Assembly (NCBI RefSeq): GCF_905475345.1
Contig: NC_066601.1
Coordinates: 1,597,001-1,661,000, forward strand
Source of the DNA: Vespula vulgaris
Taxonomy: Eukaryota > Arthropoda > Insecta > Hymenoptera > Vespidae
DNA: 64,000 bases
Direction of reading: 5' to 3'
The notes beneath the pieces are model-generated. The model had not been told where the DNA came from, made no database searches, and was given only the letters and a program-made list of their open reading frames with translations. Shown piece after piece: positions 1 through 13,294 of the stretch (the stretch's first letter is position 1; every line of letters begins with the position of its first letter). Position numbers and translations under genes: made by a program.

Positions 1-578
1 ATCTTATCAATTAACGAACAATGCTAGCATTTTTTGTTTTCTTTTTTATTAAAAATTACGATATTAACGTTAAACAAAATTTTGAAAATTGGTTGATACT
101 TTTTATCAAAGATCAATTATTTTCAAAAAGTATTTTTCATAACTCTCGATGAATTATAACCATGATTGATACTTTGCGTTTTATATTCTTGATTTTATCA
201 AAATTTATCTGTTAAAAATGGCATTCTGTTGTATTTTTTTTCGATAAACAAAAAAAGAAAACAACCGATCATTTTTATCCAAAAATTTTGAAGCAAAGTG
301 ATGTTCGAAATTAATATATCCAACTCGGAGAGAGATAATGTTCCTAAAGGAAACGTATTTTGTAAGAATAAAAATACAAAAGAAAAGAAGAAGAAAAGAA
401 ACAAAATCCACTATATTATTTATTGTTTATTTATTCAAAAATTTTTTTTTTACTTAAATATTATATAAAATATTGAAAACATTTTTATTGATCATTACTT
501 ATTGATCAATCCGAAACATATTTTTAAAATTCGAATGCAATAGTTTCTTTAATACCTTGTCTATAAACATACATACAT

Positions 579-579
<1 letters not shown>

Positions 580-631
<52 letters not shown>

Positions 632-662
632 CATACATACATACATACATATATATATACAA

Positions 663-687
<25 letters not shown>
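580..687. repeat. Compound microsatellite (AT)n-(ATAC)n-(AG)n
   Basis: About 48 bp of pure AT dinucleotides are followed by a short ATAC array and then about 25 bp of AG dinucleotides, all within 110 bp. It does not code; the AT and AG blocks create artificial Tyr-Ile and Arg-Glu frames. Confidence 0.97.
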
Positions 688-693
<6 letters not shown>

Positions 694-2813
694 GTAATAG
701 AATTCGAGGTTATTGTATGTGTACGTGTATGTGTATATGAGAAAAGAAAATATATATATATATATATATAGTAAGGAAGTAAATTTTACGCGTCGACAAG
801 CACGATTTCAAGTCTATCACACACTCGTTCTCCGTTTCCTGACAAATACCCGCGAGAAATTCGAAGGAAACGTTCTCTTACTCAACGAGAATCGACTTTT
901 CCTAGAGAAGGTACTCGCGCGACATCCAAACAAGAAAGGAGAAGGGAGAGAAAGAGGGTTGGAGGGTGGAAAAAGATGGAGTAAAGAGAAAACGTGCAAT
1001 AATGTTGGTTACAAGGGGAAAAGCCTTGAAGCTAGGTTCTTTTAGGTTCGAAAGTAAACCTAAAGTTATCCAACATGTACGTTCGTTCGAAAAATTTTCC
1101 GCCGCAGTGGCATCCAGATTTTTTCTTTTTTTTTTTTTTTTTTTAGAACGACACGATCGAAATTCAATGTATCATTGAATTAATGTTTAATCTAATGTTT
1201 TGAAACAAAAATGAGGAGAAGTGATCGTCGAATTTGAGCGAATTTTTTTTTATCTTCCGCTACTCTCGATTTATCTTTTTTTAAATTACACCATGTAAAT
1301 GTTTGATCGGTCAATTAGTAATATTGCAATATCTATTATTTCTTTCATGTTTAAATAATCAATAAATAGTACGTACGATAGAATCTATGCTTTTAATTGG
1401 AAATTGTGACATTAATTATTAACAAGTCTAATGGTATTTATAATACAGTTAGCATTATATTTTATGAGGTTGAATTGTCAGAAAATAATCCTAGCGTTTA
1501 TTTAGAGTATAAAATAATTAAAAGGTCTACATTATTTATCGGTCAATTCCCGAGTATAATAATGTAGGGTTGCATCTAGGTTGTAATAATATAGAACGGT
1601 ATAGTATTGGGTTGACCTAATTGTCAAGAAGGAGATGATACTGTTGTTACATTGAAATGTAAAAAATACCATGAATTCCGAGATATTTGTTATTTTTCTT
1701 TTTTGGGTCAGCTCGACAGATCGATCGTTCGTTCGATTTGTTTTTCGAATTCTTTTTTGTTTTTAATTTTTTTCTATCCTTTCCTACGAATTTCAATGCG
1801 AGAAAAAATAGTTGTAATACGTGAATTTCAATGATTTCTATTGTTAAAGAATGACCTTATTTCTTTCTATTATCAGTTAAAAACAGAAAAGTATAAAGGA
1901 GCTAGAAAACAACAGCGATTTTCGTTCTTTTGTAGTACCCTTAGCAGTATTGTTGTTAACTTGCTTGGTGCTACCAAACAACCACAAGTTCCGACTAATA
2001 ATATTCCTTATCTCGCAAGGGTAAACTATGTACTTAAAGAAAAATGTTCAACTCCAAATATGTTCGCTCCTCTGTCGTTTTCCCTTATTATCCTGAGCAA
2101 GGAAATGCATTAACGTTCGTTTCCATTACGCTCGTTTTCTTTCGTGACTTGACAAAGCCTTAGAAATCAAAATGACCGACCAAGAACTTTTTACTGTATG
2201 TACGAACGACCAAAGAATAAGTTTAGATTTATTTTCCCATGAAATTAGAATCGTTTAAATGCTCCATTTCAAATATAATGAGTTTCCAGAATAAATGTTA
2301 GGTATAGAAATAATATACCTATAGATATAACATAGTATAATTAGAAGAAGAGGAATACGTAAACTAATATAACGCACGATATTAATAAAAGTATAAATTT
2401 ATATCTTTCAGATAAAAAGGACAAATAAAAAACGACTCTACAATATTGATAATATCGATTAACTAAACATAGTTTACTATATATCGACTCTGCAGAAAAT
2501 AATATTTAATCGTGAAATGAATTTGGAATGATAATATCTTGGTATGTTAGACGATTAACTCGACATTTTTCGAATCTTAGAGAGTGTTAAGCGAAAAAGA
2601 AAATGTACTCGAATGAGAATCGTAAGACTTTCGGGAACGATTTTAGAACTTTACAAAGTAAGAGAGAAAGAGAGAGAAATAGAAGACAAAAAGCATTAGA
2701 ACAGTCTCCATGTTCTCTCTTGGCATGGTAGTAACTATCTTCCATTTCTACCAACCTACCTAGAAATTTGCTGTAGAATTTCCTCGAGTTACTTCGAATC
2801 GTCCGCTACCACT

Positions 2814-2819
2814 GTCGTT

Positions 2820-2856
<37 letters not shown>
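2814..2856. repeat. (GTC)n trinucleotide microsatellite
   Basis: Twelve pure GTC units (2820-2855) preceded by two imperfect units. It sits in a moderately GC-rich stretch. I see no reading frame around it that would make it a coding homopeptide tract. Confidence 0.95.
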
Positions 2857-2857
<1 letters not shown>

Positions 2858-4129
2858 CGGTTCGCTTTAAAGACGCACACACACATACACACACACATAT
2901 GCAGATCCATACAAACAAACACACACGTTCGCAGAGCTGCTTAATTGTGAGCTAAATTTGTTCTCTAATTAAATTCGGACAAGTTCTCATACTCTATTAC
3001 GCGGTTCAATTTCATTAACATTTCTCTTATTTCGTTAGTGCGCATGCACGTACAAGGGGAACTACATTAATTTCTTGAAATAATCTAAAATCTTTTGAAG
3101 AAAATATATTCGTCCGATAAATTCTTTCGATTTGAATAAATCGATACAACATTATTTATTAATTAATTCAATTGGAATTTCAAAAGGTTAACGTCTCACT
3201 AATCGATAAGTTATCGTTGGAAATGTATTTTTACAATTAAGTGTTATTATTAAATTTTTTTTAGATCGGATTGGCCCGTTCTTCTTTTTTTATTTACATA
3301 AGTAAAATTTATATCATTTTTAAAAGAAATGAAATATGTAGGTAATTAATTCCAATGGGACTATAATTAGAATAGAGCAACTAATGTGATCCGGAAATGA
3401 ACGATATGTAATTAATTCATCGCTATGGCACCCTTACAAAATTCCGTGTTCATACGATAGAACCTTCAATTCATCTGTTACCGAAACATATTATTCGAAC
3501 TATTCAGTTCCCTACAGAGTATTGAATTTACTTGCTCATCGAAACCAACATAATACACATGATGTTGAATATCTTTGGTAACAATGAAAGCTAATTCAAT
3601 CTGTTAATAATTCAACAATAAATTATCCTGTAGAAAAGTATTCTCATTAGATCGTGTTCTAATTGATGATAATAATTGATTAAATTTGTCAATGAGATTA
3701 ACAAAACGTATATCCATCCAATAAAAAAAAAATTATTACTCCGATTTCGGAAGTTTATAAAATTTCTTTTTCTATTTATGACATGTAGAAGTTCATTAAG
3801 TTTCTTCTTTTTTTCTTTATTGTTAAAAATTATATGCATTTATGCGCATTGATAAATTTATTATCATATTAAAAATATCCATTATAATACATTATAATCA
3901 CAGCGTTGATCGATTTAATATTCTTTTGAATAAAAAAAAAAAAAAAGAAAAAGAAAAAGAAAGAAAAACCAAAATTTCAAAATCCAACAATCTTCTCCCT
4001 CGAGTCGAGGGAACAAAACATTTCATCATTTTTATTATATTCTCCATGGAAACAAAAAAGAAAGAAAAAAGAAAGAACGAAGAAAAGAAAAAGAAAAAGA
4101 AAAAGAAAAAGAAAGCAAAACTACGAAAG

Positions 4130-4780
4130 TTCTTAACGTTATTACGAAGGAACGTCGCGATACAGAATAGGAGTGTGCGGGTTCGTGAGAAAAATAAAAT
4201 GGTACTGCGTTCTCTCTCGCGTATGGTCGCACGTGTTACGTTCGTTCCGTTTTGAATCGTCGTCGAATTCGAAATCCGCCACAAGCATCGGTGTTATAGC
4301 AAGTGCGCCAGCTGGTACGGGTTATCGACGCTCACAAACGTCGAGCTGAACGTCCTTTTGCATTCACGTTCGCGGATGCACATTCACAAACGTATACATG
4401 CACCACTCATCCATATATACGTATACAGAGAAAGAGAGAGAGGCATACACAGATACATACATGTATACATATACATATACATATGTATGTGTGTGTATGT
4501 GCGTAAAGGAAAGAAAAGGTAGGGAGAAAACAGACAGTGTGTAGAACCAATTCGTGTGTTCGCGATATGAGCCATTAGGCAATGAACGTGGGCGGTTCAC
4601 GTTGTCCTATACGTCGTATTATCGTACGTATGTATGGTTCCTGCCAATAACAGCCGCGTACAAACAGCCTATCCTTTCGTAACACGCTCGAGCCGGTAAT
4701 GCGGAGACTTATTGCGGTAATACGAGAGCCCCACGATGCGCAGGAATTCGAAGCTCGCGTGTTGCCAAAATAGAAAGAGA
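4130..4780. other. CpG-rich complex block, possible exon or promoter DNA
   Basis: Apart from a short CA/GA microsatellite segment at 4390-4500, this block is richer in GC and CpG than its flanks. Open frames of 40-60 codons occur on both strands (for example a plus frame ending with a stop at 4771-4773, reading RRLIAVIREPHDAQEFEARV), but none has a good start or recognisable domain. Both strands being open suggests base composition rather than coding. It could be an unmethylated promoter or enhancer. Confidence 0.25.
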
Positions 4781-5239
4781 TCAAGATATATAGTAGAGTG
4801 TTCGATGATTAATCGTTCGTATTAGACGATCAAAAAAAGAAGAGCTAAAATAACGAAAAATTGTTTGTTTTTTTCGACAAAGTGATTATGAAAAATTGTT
4901 ACACAACATCGTTCTTCTTGTTTCCTTTCTTTTCTTTCTTTTTTGATAAAGATCGTGAACACGCGTTCATTTTTTTATTTATTTATTTTTTTTTTACTCT
5001 TTTTATTACTTTTCTTTTTTAATTTTCTGTAGAAATTTATGAAGAAGAAACATTAATTCGAAATTACAAACGTTCATATGTATATATATATACACGAACG
5101 AAGTATGCAAATGTAATAACTAATATTTTGTGAATGAATATTTTCTTATACAATTTTCTTCTTTTTTTCTTTTTGATATAAAAGATTTGCTTATGAAACT
5201 TAATTATTTCTAATACGTAATAATGTATTTATAAGTGAA

Positions 5240-5410
5240 AACTTCGGTAGTATACAGTACGGCATACTATAATATTTCAGTAATATAAAATATATTTCAG
5301 TATGAAACATATTTCAATATTAAACAGTACGATACAATAGGGTAAGTACAATACTTCAGTAATATACAATACGATAGACTAGATCAGTGATATACAGTAC
5401 GATATGGTCA
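5240..5410. repeat. Degenerate tandem repeat built on CAGTAATATACAGTACGATA-like units
   Basis: The words TTCAGTAATATA, ATACAGTACG and CAGTACGATA recur at irregular spacing, giving a decayed array with a unit of very roughly 20-40 bp. It is AT-rich and non-coding. I cannot assign it to a known family. Confidence 0.55.
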
Positions 5411-5681
5411 GACCTATCATCGCATATCTATAACAAAGTTCATGGGGAACAATGAAACTGCTTCGTTGAAACGGACATGATTTTGTCTACTTCTAATTCA
5501 TTGAAAATCAATAAAAACTGATTATGTCAATAATCAATGAAATTGTAAACAATAGTTTCTAATACATTTAAATCTCTAGCATACTTAAAATTAATATAAT
5601 TAATTAAATGACATTATAGTTAAATGACATTCTCTTTAAATGTTTTAAAATTTCGTTCGGGTAAATAATAAAATAGTGATA

Positions 5682-5936
5682 ATGGTACAATGGGCTTATT
5701 CAAAGCATAGTAAATACGAACTCAACCGAATACTCGTGAACTCAAACAAATGCAATGGCTTTGAAATCCTTAGTTTGGCAGAGCTGGCTTACGGCATTGG
5801 TACGATCGTTGGCATTCTCGTGAACTTATTCCAAGCACGAATCGATGTAGAGATTATGCAGGTGATTTCCACGCCTCCTGCCAGCTTCGAATATTATGCT
5901 TCTCTACATAGGTGTATTGGTAACGCAAACGACTAG
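5682..5936 (+). CDS. Small ORF of unknown function (84 codons), doubtful
   Basis: An ATG-started frame of 84 codons in otherwise AT-rich spacer. It contains no microsatellite, which is unusual here. The predicted peptide begins MVQWAYSKHSKYELNRIL and has a hydrophobic stretch near residues 37-52 (ELAYGIGTIVGILVNLF) that could be one membrane segment. I recognise no family. A GTG lies two codons upstream, but ATG is the sensible eukaryotic start. No splice signals or promoter elements stand out. One frame of this length is expected by chance in 64 kb. Confidence 0.13.
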   Translation: MVQWAYSKHSKYELNRILVNSNKCNGFEILSLAELAYGIGTIVGILVNLFQARIDVEIMQVISTPPASFEYYASLHRCIGNAND

Positions 5937-5975
5937 TCCTTCTCACCCACTTCCATTAAGTAGTCTTACAGAGAG

Positions 5976-6006
<31 letters not shown>

Positions 6007-7217
6007 GGAAGATAGTGATAGTTCGCTGAAATTATTCATCGACAAAATCTCTTTACTCGAAGACGATTTAAACAGGAAAAGAATCCATACAATTAGTCTT
6101 TCAGCATAAACTAGCTAAACTAATTATCATGATCATAATTAATCGCAGATTTTAATAAAAATTTATTAGTCATCTTTATTTATAATCTACTTATGAAAAA
6201 TATGAATGAAAAAAGGAGAAAGAAGCGAACATATCGTTTTGAGTTCCTTTCTTTCTTCCTCTTCTCTTTTTTAAACAATCTAGAATCTCATATTATCCAA
6301 TTTTTCAAACTTATTTAAATAGATTTCAAAGTATATTTATATAATAAAAATGTGAATAATATTGAAAATAAATCAATTCTTATTTCAACTCTTACAACAT
6401 GTTTGAATATATTCATCCTCTTTTAATATCATATCAGTTCGAATCATTCGAATCGAATTTTATTTTCTTTTTTTTTATCTGTGTCGTATTACAGAAAATC
6501 TCGGTAGGTAGAAACTCGTTGTAATCGATTCGTCGTCTTTGTCGTCGACATTGTCGTTGTAGTTTGAACAGAGAATGAATTTAAGACGAATTCGAGTTAG
6601 AAAAAAACAGTGTCGAGCGTGTTCTCAATCGAATACTCATTTTCTCTCTCTCTATCTATCTATCTATCTATCTTCCGAAAGAGTTTCGACATGTTAAAAA
6701 ATGTCGAAAGTTTTGCATGCACAATGGACTGTCGTACAATTATTAGGCAAAATGCCATTAACTCACAGACGATGTTATCATGTTCGCGAATCGCGCTACG
6801 TTTATTATTACGTTCTTTTCAACTATTATGAGAACGACAACGACAACGACAACGACGACGACGATGACGACGACACGGATTTGAAGTTAATGCTCGTGCC
6901 AGTTCGCGTGTAAGCAAAATACGTTTACTCTTTCTCAAACCCGATCGATGATATACCTATTCATACTACTACGAACATTGAACGTGCACATTCACCATTC
7001 GAAGATATACCAAAAGAAAAAAAGAAAAAAGAAAAGATGGATTTACTTTCTTTCGAGTTTTACGTTATGTATATTTGATTACAAGAAAAAAGAAGTTAAT
7101 ATTTCTTAATCTATGTAAAAAGTAGACATAGAAAGACATTATATTCGAACTATATGTAGGTAATCTTGAAGAGATATGACTAGGTGAACATTTTATGTCT
7201 ACCAACTGCTGCAATTT

Positions 7218-7221
7218 CTTG

Positions 7222-7269
<48 letters not shown>

Positions 7270-7302
7270 AAAATTGATATATAAAGAGAGAGAGAGAGAG
7301 AG
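7218..7302. repeat. Inverted (CT)n and (GA)n arrays with a short loop
   Basis: A CT array (about 7218-7268) is followed, after about 16 bp of AT-rich DNA, by a GA array (about 7284-7302). They are reverse complements, so either strand or a transcript could fold into a hairpin. Confidence 0.85.
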
Positions 7303-7400
7303 GGAGAACACGAACGGGATATATAATGTATGTAAGAAACGACAAGAGAGATAGAAAGAGAGAGAGAGAGAGCATACGTGAGAAATGCATACTAGAGATA

Positions 7401-7505
<105 letters not shown>

Positions 7506-8924
7506 TAGAGAAAGAGAGATAAAGAAACGAGGAGAGGAGAACAACGATCTACAATCTCTTCCTTCCGTGATTGTCGAGTAAGACACTACAATTTTGGAGA
7601 GATACGATTACTCGGACTTTCTATGTTATACGATTACTATAATCTTATATCTCCAAGATTAATATATAAAGACAAATTGGTTTGACAAAAGTGTGACACA
7701 ATTTTTAACAAGATAAAGAAATATTATAACGTGAATTTTGAAATGCGATTTAATATGATCACATCTAAATCATATTTTTTATAATTATGTTACGTTTAAA
7801 GACGTACATATAACGTTAAAGACGTGGATATGTAATATTTGTTCTTTTTATCATGCATAAATTTTAAATAACACGTTTCCTTTCGAGTTCCTTTAAACAC
7901 TTAAAAAAAAATACAAAGAAACGATAAATATTATTGAATATAAATAAGTGTACCTAAGTATCTGCAATTAACGTATGTAAATTCAATAGTAATATCGAGA
8001 ATTCCAATGTAAATCAGGGAGACTTTAGAATTCCAATTTAAATGGTTAAAGACAATAAATAGGACTGGTTAATTACGTCTGTCATTGAAGTCAACAAAAG
8101 AAAATCTGCGCACGAACGATCCGAGCACTGTAAAAGTAAAATTCTGTGTCTGACAGTCCGCAGACAATCGTTGTATTCAGTTTTACAATCGACTTCAAAA
8201 TCTGGAAATAAACGAGGTTGATTTTTATTTTCTTCTTTCTTTCTTTTTTTAAATGTCTATTGTATCAAAATAATTTTATAATCACCACACGAATATCGTA
8301 GCGTTCTCGATTATATTGTTTAGTACAAGCTTTGAAAATTGCGTGTGTAATGTGATTAATTAGAAACAGAATTAATGAGAAACAATTAAAATATTAGAAC
8401 AAATTTAGATTAGATATTTCGATAAGAACGTTTCGAAAAGAAAGAAATCTCTCGTAACGAGTTCTCCATTGCCATTTCGATTTCATGATAAAAATGTTCC
8501 AACGAATGACGAGCGTTTCATCTTTAAAAAAAAATAGAAAGAAAAAAAAGAACAATAAGAAAGAAAACGAGGAAGGAACAAAAAAGACGGGAAAAAAAGT
8601 CTCGTTAAAAATCTTCAGCAACAATTTAAAAAGAGTCGTTTCGTAGTCCCATCCGATTCTCGAACAGAATGAACTTTCTCAGAGTATTCTACTAACGTCA
8701 ACTATACCATGGAAAATAGATCTTTGAGTTGCACTTTGTTCCACTCGATGTTTTACTTTCTTAACTCGTAACGACGAAAGAAATGTAAACAAAAACGCCT
8801 GCCGGCTATCGTGACGCTAACGATCGAGCGAAAAGAAACGAGAAGAATGATAAAATAAGTCTCGATTATCCTGGGTAGAAGTTTATATAGGGTAGTCGTG
8901 ATTCTTCAAGAAAAGAAAGACAGT

Positions 8925-8927
<3 letters not shown>

Positions 8928-8974
<47 letters not shown>
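8928..8974. repeat. (GA)n microsatellite
   Basis: About 23 GA units with one AAAG interruption at the 3' end, followed by a purine-rich AGGGAGGGAGG stretch. Confidence 0.96.
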
Positions 8975-8979
<5 letters not shown>

Positions 8980-9197
8980 TGAGGGAGGGAGGAAGGAAAA
9001 GAGGAGACACGAATTATACGTTTTTATTGTGAACCCTCGAGAAGACTTACTGTGTTCTTTCTTCTGTCGAAGAAAAACTAAAAGAGAGAGAGAGAGAGAG
9101 AAAGAGAAAAGAAGATAAAGAGAAAGAGAAAGAAAAGAAAATCACCGAAAGACAGGTTAGAGTGACGCATTGTCCTCGGCTATTGTATGATCTCTTA

Positions 9198-9231
<34 letters not shown>

Positions 9232-9566
9232 GTCTCTCTTCCTTTTCCTCTTCCAACCCTTTTCTACTTTACTCTTACACATTCGTAAAGATACACATTC
9301 ATAAAGATATTTGCATCATCTAGTACTGTTTTCTACTCTTATTTATCTAAAATGGCAGCTATTGTGATCGCGTAAACAATTTACTAACGCATATGACATT
9401 CACTTCGTGACCTACGCTAAACGGGAAAATAGATTATATAGAAAAAGAGAGAGAGAGAGAGAGAGAGAATGTTCTATTTCAGCACGACAAAGGCTTTTCC
9501 TATTCCTCGAGGCTATCTTCTTTTACAGTCGAAAATTCTTCGTCTAAATGATTATCCCAAGGAATT

Positions 9567-9591
9567 TGAAACGAATGAAAAATTCGTTTCA
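9567..9591. other. Perfect 10-bp inverted repeat with 5-nt loop
   Basis: TGAAACGAAT (9567-9576) is followed by GAAAA and then ATTCGTTTCA (9582-9591), a perfect short hairpin in a non-repetitive stretch. The stem is too short for a microRNA precursor. It could be a protein-binding dyad or a chance palindrome. Confidence 0.6.
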
Positions 9592-9809
9592 TCGTCTGAC
9601 TCGCTTCATTCAACCCTTATGACTATCCCAGACTAATTGTACGGTGTACAGAGTAAGGGTAATGATAATAATAAAAAATAAATAAAATACATGGAATAAA
9701 ATATCAGAGGAACAAATAAGAGATAGACCAATCAAATTCCAAGCACGACATGGAAATGAATTCGTAATAGAATCTGCTACGTTCTAATATATTATATATA
9801 TATACACAC

Positions 9810-9813
<4 letters not shown>

Positions 9814-9849
<36 letters not shown>
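9814..9849. repeat. (TA)n microsatellite
   Basis: About 18 TA units next to a short ACAC segment. Confidence 0.96.
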
Positions 9850-9856
<7 letters not shown>

Positions 9857-10157
9857 AGTAACCATATACCGTGTACGTGCCTCTCGTATTGAAAGGAAAA
9901 AGAAAAAGAAAAAGAAACAGAAAAAGAAAAAGAAAAAAGGAAAAGAAAAAAAGAAAAAAGTGGTGAGATCTAAAATAAAATTAAAACTGGATAAATGAAT
10001 ATCCAAGTTAAATAGGTTTAAAGACGTGGATTACGTTTTTCAAACGTCGACGCCGGTATTTCTGTAACTCTGCGACTAATCACGAACCTTCCACAGTAGA
10101 CCAGTCTCCAACGTAGTAGAGAAAGAGATAAAAAATAAAAAAGAAAGAGAGAAAGAA

Positions 10158-10188
<31 letters not shown>

Positions 10189-10368
10189 GAGAGAGAGAAC
10201 GTGTCTCTTCTCATAGAAAGACGCGTGAATACTTAATAACGCGTTCCGTGTGCGAGACCCATTAAAAGCAGAGTCCATATTCGAGTACTAGACGAATACA
10301 TTAAGGTAGCTTGAATCAAGACATCTCTACCTCTTCCATTCCTCCTCACCCTTCTTTTCCCTCTCACC

Positions 10369-10400
<32 letters not shown>

Positions 10401-11220
10401 ATCTTTCTCTTTTACTCTTATTCGTATTACTCTGTTTCGTTCCTAACGCACACGTTGCATTTGTTTCTCTAGGAACTAGAAAAGATACACACCGTATATA
10501 TATATATGTACACACATATATATATATATAATATGTGCGTATGTGTGTATGTATGCATATATATGTATAGAAATATGTTCGTCGAGCCTCTGCCCGGAAT
10601 TTGCCACGTTCATTTAAAAAGACTCGTCTTCCTCGGTAATGAAGGTGCGCGCGCAACTCATGCACCCTTATGCGTGTCACTCGAATAAACTTTTGCGCGC
10701 GAATCTCGTCGATCGTTAACGTCGCGACATTTCCGTCTCTTCTGAAATCTTTTTCTCTTTCTCTTTCTCTTTCTCTTCCTTTTTCTCTCTCTATCTGTCC
10801 TTTTCTTTCTCTATTTCTTTACCTTTCTCAAGAGCTTTTGTGATTACGTATGTCGGTGTTTATATGTGCAATCTTTAAAAAAAGTTTTCTTATATTGCAT
10901 ATATACAAGCTATATAAATGAAATTTAAAATAAAGCGAATTCGTTGAAAATGGTATAATTTTTCTTTTTTTGGTGATTAGGAAATTTTGAAGAATTATAT
11001 ATTATGTAATTCTTAAAATTTATATATATGTCTGTATGTATAGAGAAAGAAAAGGAGAGAGAGAATAATTATATATTATATATATAACATATAATTCTTC
11101 GAAGTTTCTTTAATTTTATAAAGTATCACTCCATTTTTAACGTCGCGTTATATTAATTTTATTTAAATATTTTGTATATGTAATTGAAGAAAATTCTTGT
11201 ACAGAATATTTATATATTTA

Positions 11221-11545
11221 TTTTATAATAGAATTAAAGCATTTATTGATATGTAATGATTAATGATTGGTTTTATATATTACTAGTGTGTTCAAATCAA
11301 TGAAAATCAAAGTGATATGAATTTATATTGAAAAAAACCAATTTATAATTTTTTAAATTCTTTATCTATATATCCATTAAAAGTAAAATAATTGGTAACT
11401 GCGAAGAAATTTTATTAGATTTAATATTATATCCTTTATTTCTTTTTATAGAATTACAGTATTTATTAATGTAAAACAATCGTTTTTATAAAGTATCGAC
11501 ATACTTCAATCAAATAAAAATCAGAGTGATCTAAATTGATATTTT
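11221..11545. repeat. Diverged direct repeat, offset about 220 bp
   Basis: Segment 11221-11330 (TATA or ATA, GAATTAAAGCATTTATTGAT, then TCAATGAAAATCAAAGTGAT) reappears in diverged form at 11444-11545 (GAATTACAGTATTTATTAAT, then CAAATAAAAATCAGAGTGAT). The shared order of words shows an old duplication. The unit is non-coding. Confidence 0.6.
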
Positions 11546-12409
11546 AAAAGTGTTTTCTTCTAATTATATCAGTTCTACATCAATCGATTCAAAATACGAA
11601 GAATTTGAAACTCGACGAAAATTCAGCCAAATATAAACTGATAATTATTAATCAACAATAATAGACTATACCATGACGTTCAGCTTGTTAATTAAATAAT
11701 ATTTCCAATAAATTTAAATATAGGTCGAACGTCTAGTATCGATTGTAAAACAAGATTTTGATTGAAAGGATTTTTATTAAATTTATATATATATATAAAT
11801 AGAAGAATATAAACGAAGAATAGAGAGAGAAAGAGAGAAATAGTAAAGTTGAAAGAAAAAGTTTCTGTTATCTGCTTGAAATGAATTGTTTTAAGTATTA
11901 AAAAAGTATAACGAAAAAAATTGAGATCATTTTAACAGAGAAGAATAAACAAAATATAATAATATTTCGTTTACGATGGATAACATGATTACATCTAGTA
12001 AACTTATTGAAAGAATCATCTTTAATTCTTCGTTAAGAGTGTAGTTATCTAATTCAATGAATCGAGAAACAGGAGACAAAAAGGTGTAGATAATATTAAA
12101 ACATGATACGTGCATATTTTTTTCATTACGTTAGCATTGATGATAATTTAGCATGACGATATTTCAGAAATACATTGTTAATATTATGAGTGACAGATAC
12201 ATTTTAATTTCATGATAATAAATAATAATAAGAGGTGAGAATGTCTTTTGTTGCTGTCAAAAGACACAGAGATTTAATTATATAGAAAGAAAAATAAACG
12301 TTCTGAAAAAAAATTGAATGAACACAATTTACATAAGTTAATAAATTTAAGTTGAAGTTAATATTTATAATTAATATATAGTAGAAAAGATTGTTCTTGC
12401 ATCTCTATT

Positions 12410-12680
12410 CATACAAACTAATATAAGTTATACTTAATATAATATGATATTATAGTAATATAAGTTATATCTGATAATTAGTGTAATATATTTAAAATTA
12501 TAATATGACACTAAATTATATTTAGTATAGTGTAACGATATCGATACAAGTTATATAAGTAGTATAGTGTAATTACACGAATAGATATAACTTTACTTAT
12601 TATTAATTATTTTACTAAATATAATATATTTATTATATTCCAGTTATTATATTTGATATAATATAATTATTATACTATCA
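12410..12680. repeat. Decayed TA-rich repeat with recurring ATATAAGTTATA words
   Basis: Words such as AATATAAGTTATA and TTAGTATAGTGTAA recur several times. Related words appear again at 15380-15560, suggesting a dispersed or locally duplicated AT-rich family. Confidence 0.45.
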
Positions 12681-12759
12681 TTAGTAATACTTTATATTAC
12701 GTAATTTTTTTTAAACCACAAAAAATAATTGAGTTATTGATAGTTAAATATAATTTGTA

Positions 12760-12765
<6 letters not shown>

Positions 12766-12805
<40 letters not shown>
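12766..12805. repeat. (AT)n microsatellite
   Basis: About 20 AT units ending in an ACATACATAC segment. Confidence 0.96.
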
Positions 12806-12811
<6 letters not shown>

Positions 12812-13205
12812 CATACAATTAAATTCTGAATTTAATTAGCTAGAAAGTTTGTTATTACGTCGAACAAAAAAAGATTATCATAAAAATACAACCGTAAAAA
12901 TTAAGAATCGCAAAAATCTTTTTGTTATCAAAAAAATAATTGTTGGAAAATTTCGAGTCTCTATAAATTTTCCCACTTTATTAATTTACAAGATAATTAA
13001 AGAAAGGTAAGAAACTTAAGGATAGTTTTCAATTTTTGAAACCGAACGATCGCAGATGAGAAAAAATACGGAGGCACTTTCGAAGATGGTACTTGAACGG
13101 AAGTTCTCGTTACGCTTGAAAATTCTTGTTGAACTTCCTCTCTCTCTCTCTCTCTCTCTCTCTTCCTTAGTGTACGTTTCTAAAGGTATCATCGTCCTTT
13201 TACCT

Positions 13206-13240
13206 CTCTCTCTCTCTCTCTCTCTTTCTTTTTCTCTCTC

Positions 13241-13291
<51 letters not shown>
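13206..13291. repeat. (CT)n microsatellite with TTC interruptions
   Basis: A CT array with TTTCTTTTT and TTCC interruptions; the second half (13244-13291) is a pure run of about 24 units. Confidence 0.96.

Positions 13292-13294
<3 letters not shown>

Larger units (their letters stand above)
1..4130. other. AT-rich spacer, no recognisable gene
   Basis: Mostly AT-rich sequence with scattered homopolymer and dinucleotide runs. The longer open frames here begin with TTG, are short and match nothing I recognise. A frame at 713-1045 has a complex stretch after an AT microsatellite but no ATG and ends in purine-rich low complexity. I see no RNA gene or intact mobile element. The sequence fits intergenic or intronic insect DNA. 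Confidence 0.6.
7600..10390. other. Spacer with purine tracts, no gene seen
   Basis: AT-rich DNA with several GA and CT arrays (8928-8974, 9080-9135, 9199-9242, 10140-10198) and an AT array at 9814-9849. Open frames here run through those repeats. I find no complex frame longer than about 40 codons with a plausible start. Confidence 0.6.
10390..13000. other. Very AT-rich spacer with decayed repeats, no gene
   Basis: It opens with a modest CpG-containing stretch (about 10590-10740), then becomes strongly AT-rich with diverged tandem repeats (11221-11545), TA-rich decayed repeats (12410-12680) and an AT microsatellite. No complex ORF or RNA gene is visible. Confidence 0.6.

Noticed and set aside
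1605..1635. TTGGGTTGACCTAATT word resembling a mariner inverted-repeat end
   Set aside because: No partner inverted repeat and no transposase-like frame within 1.5 kb; too short alone.
11930..11952. TGAGATCATTTT word resembling the bantam microRNA 5' end
   Set aside because: The match ends after 12 bases and no complementary arm lies within a precursor distance.
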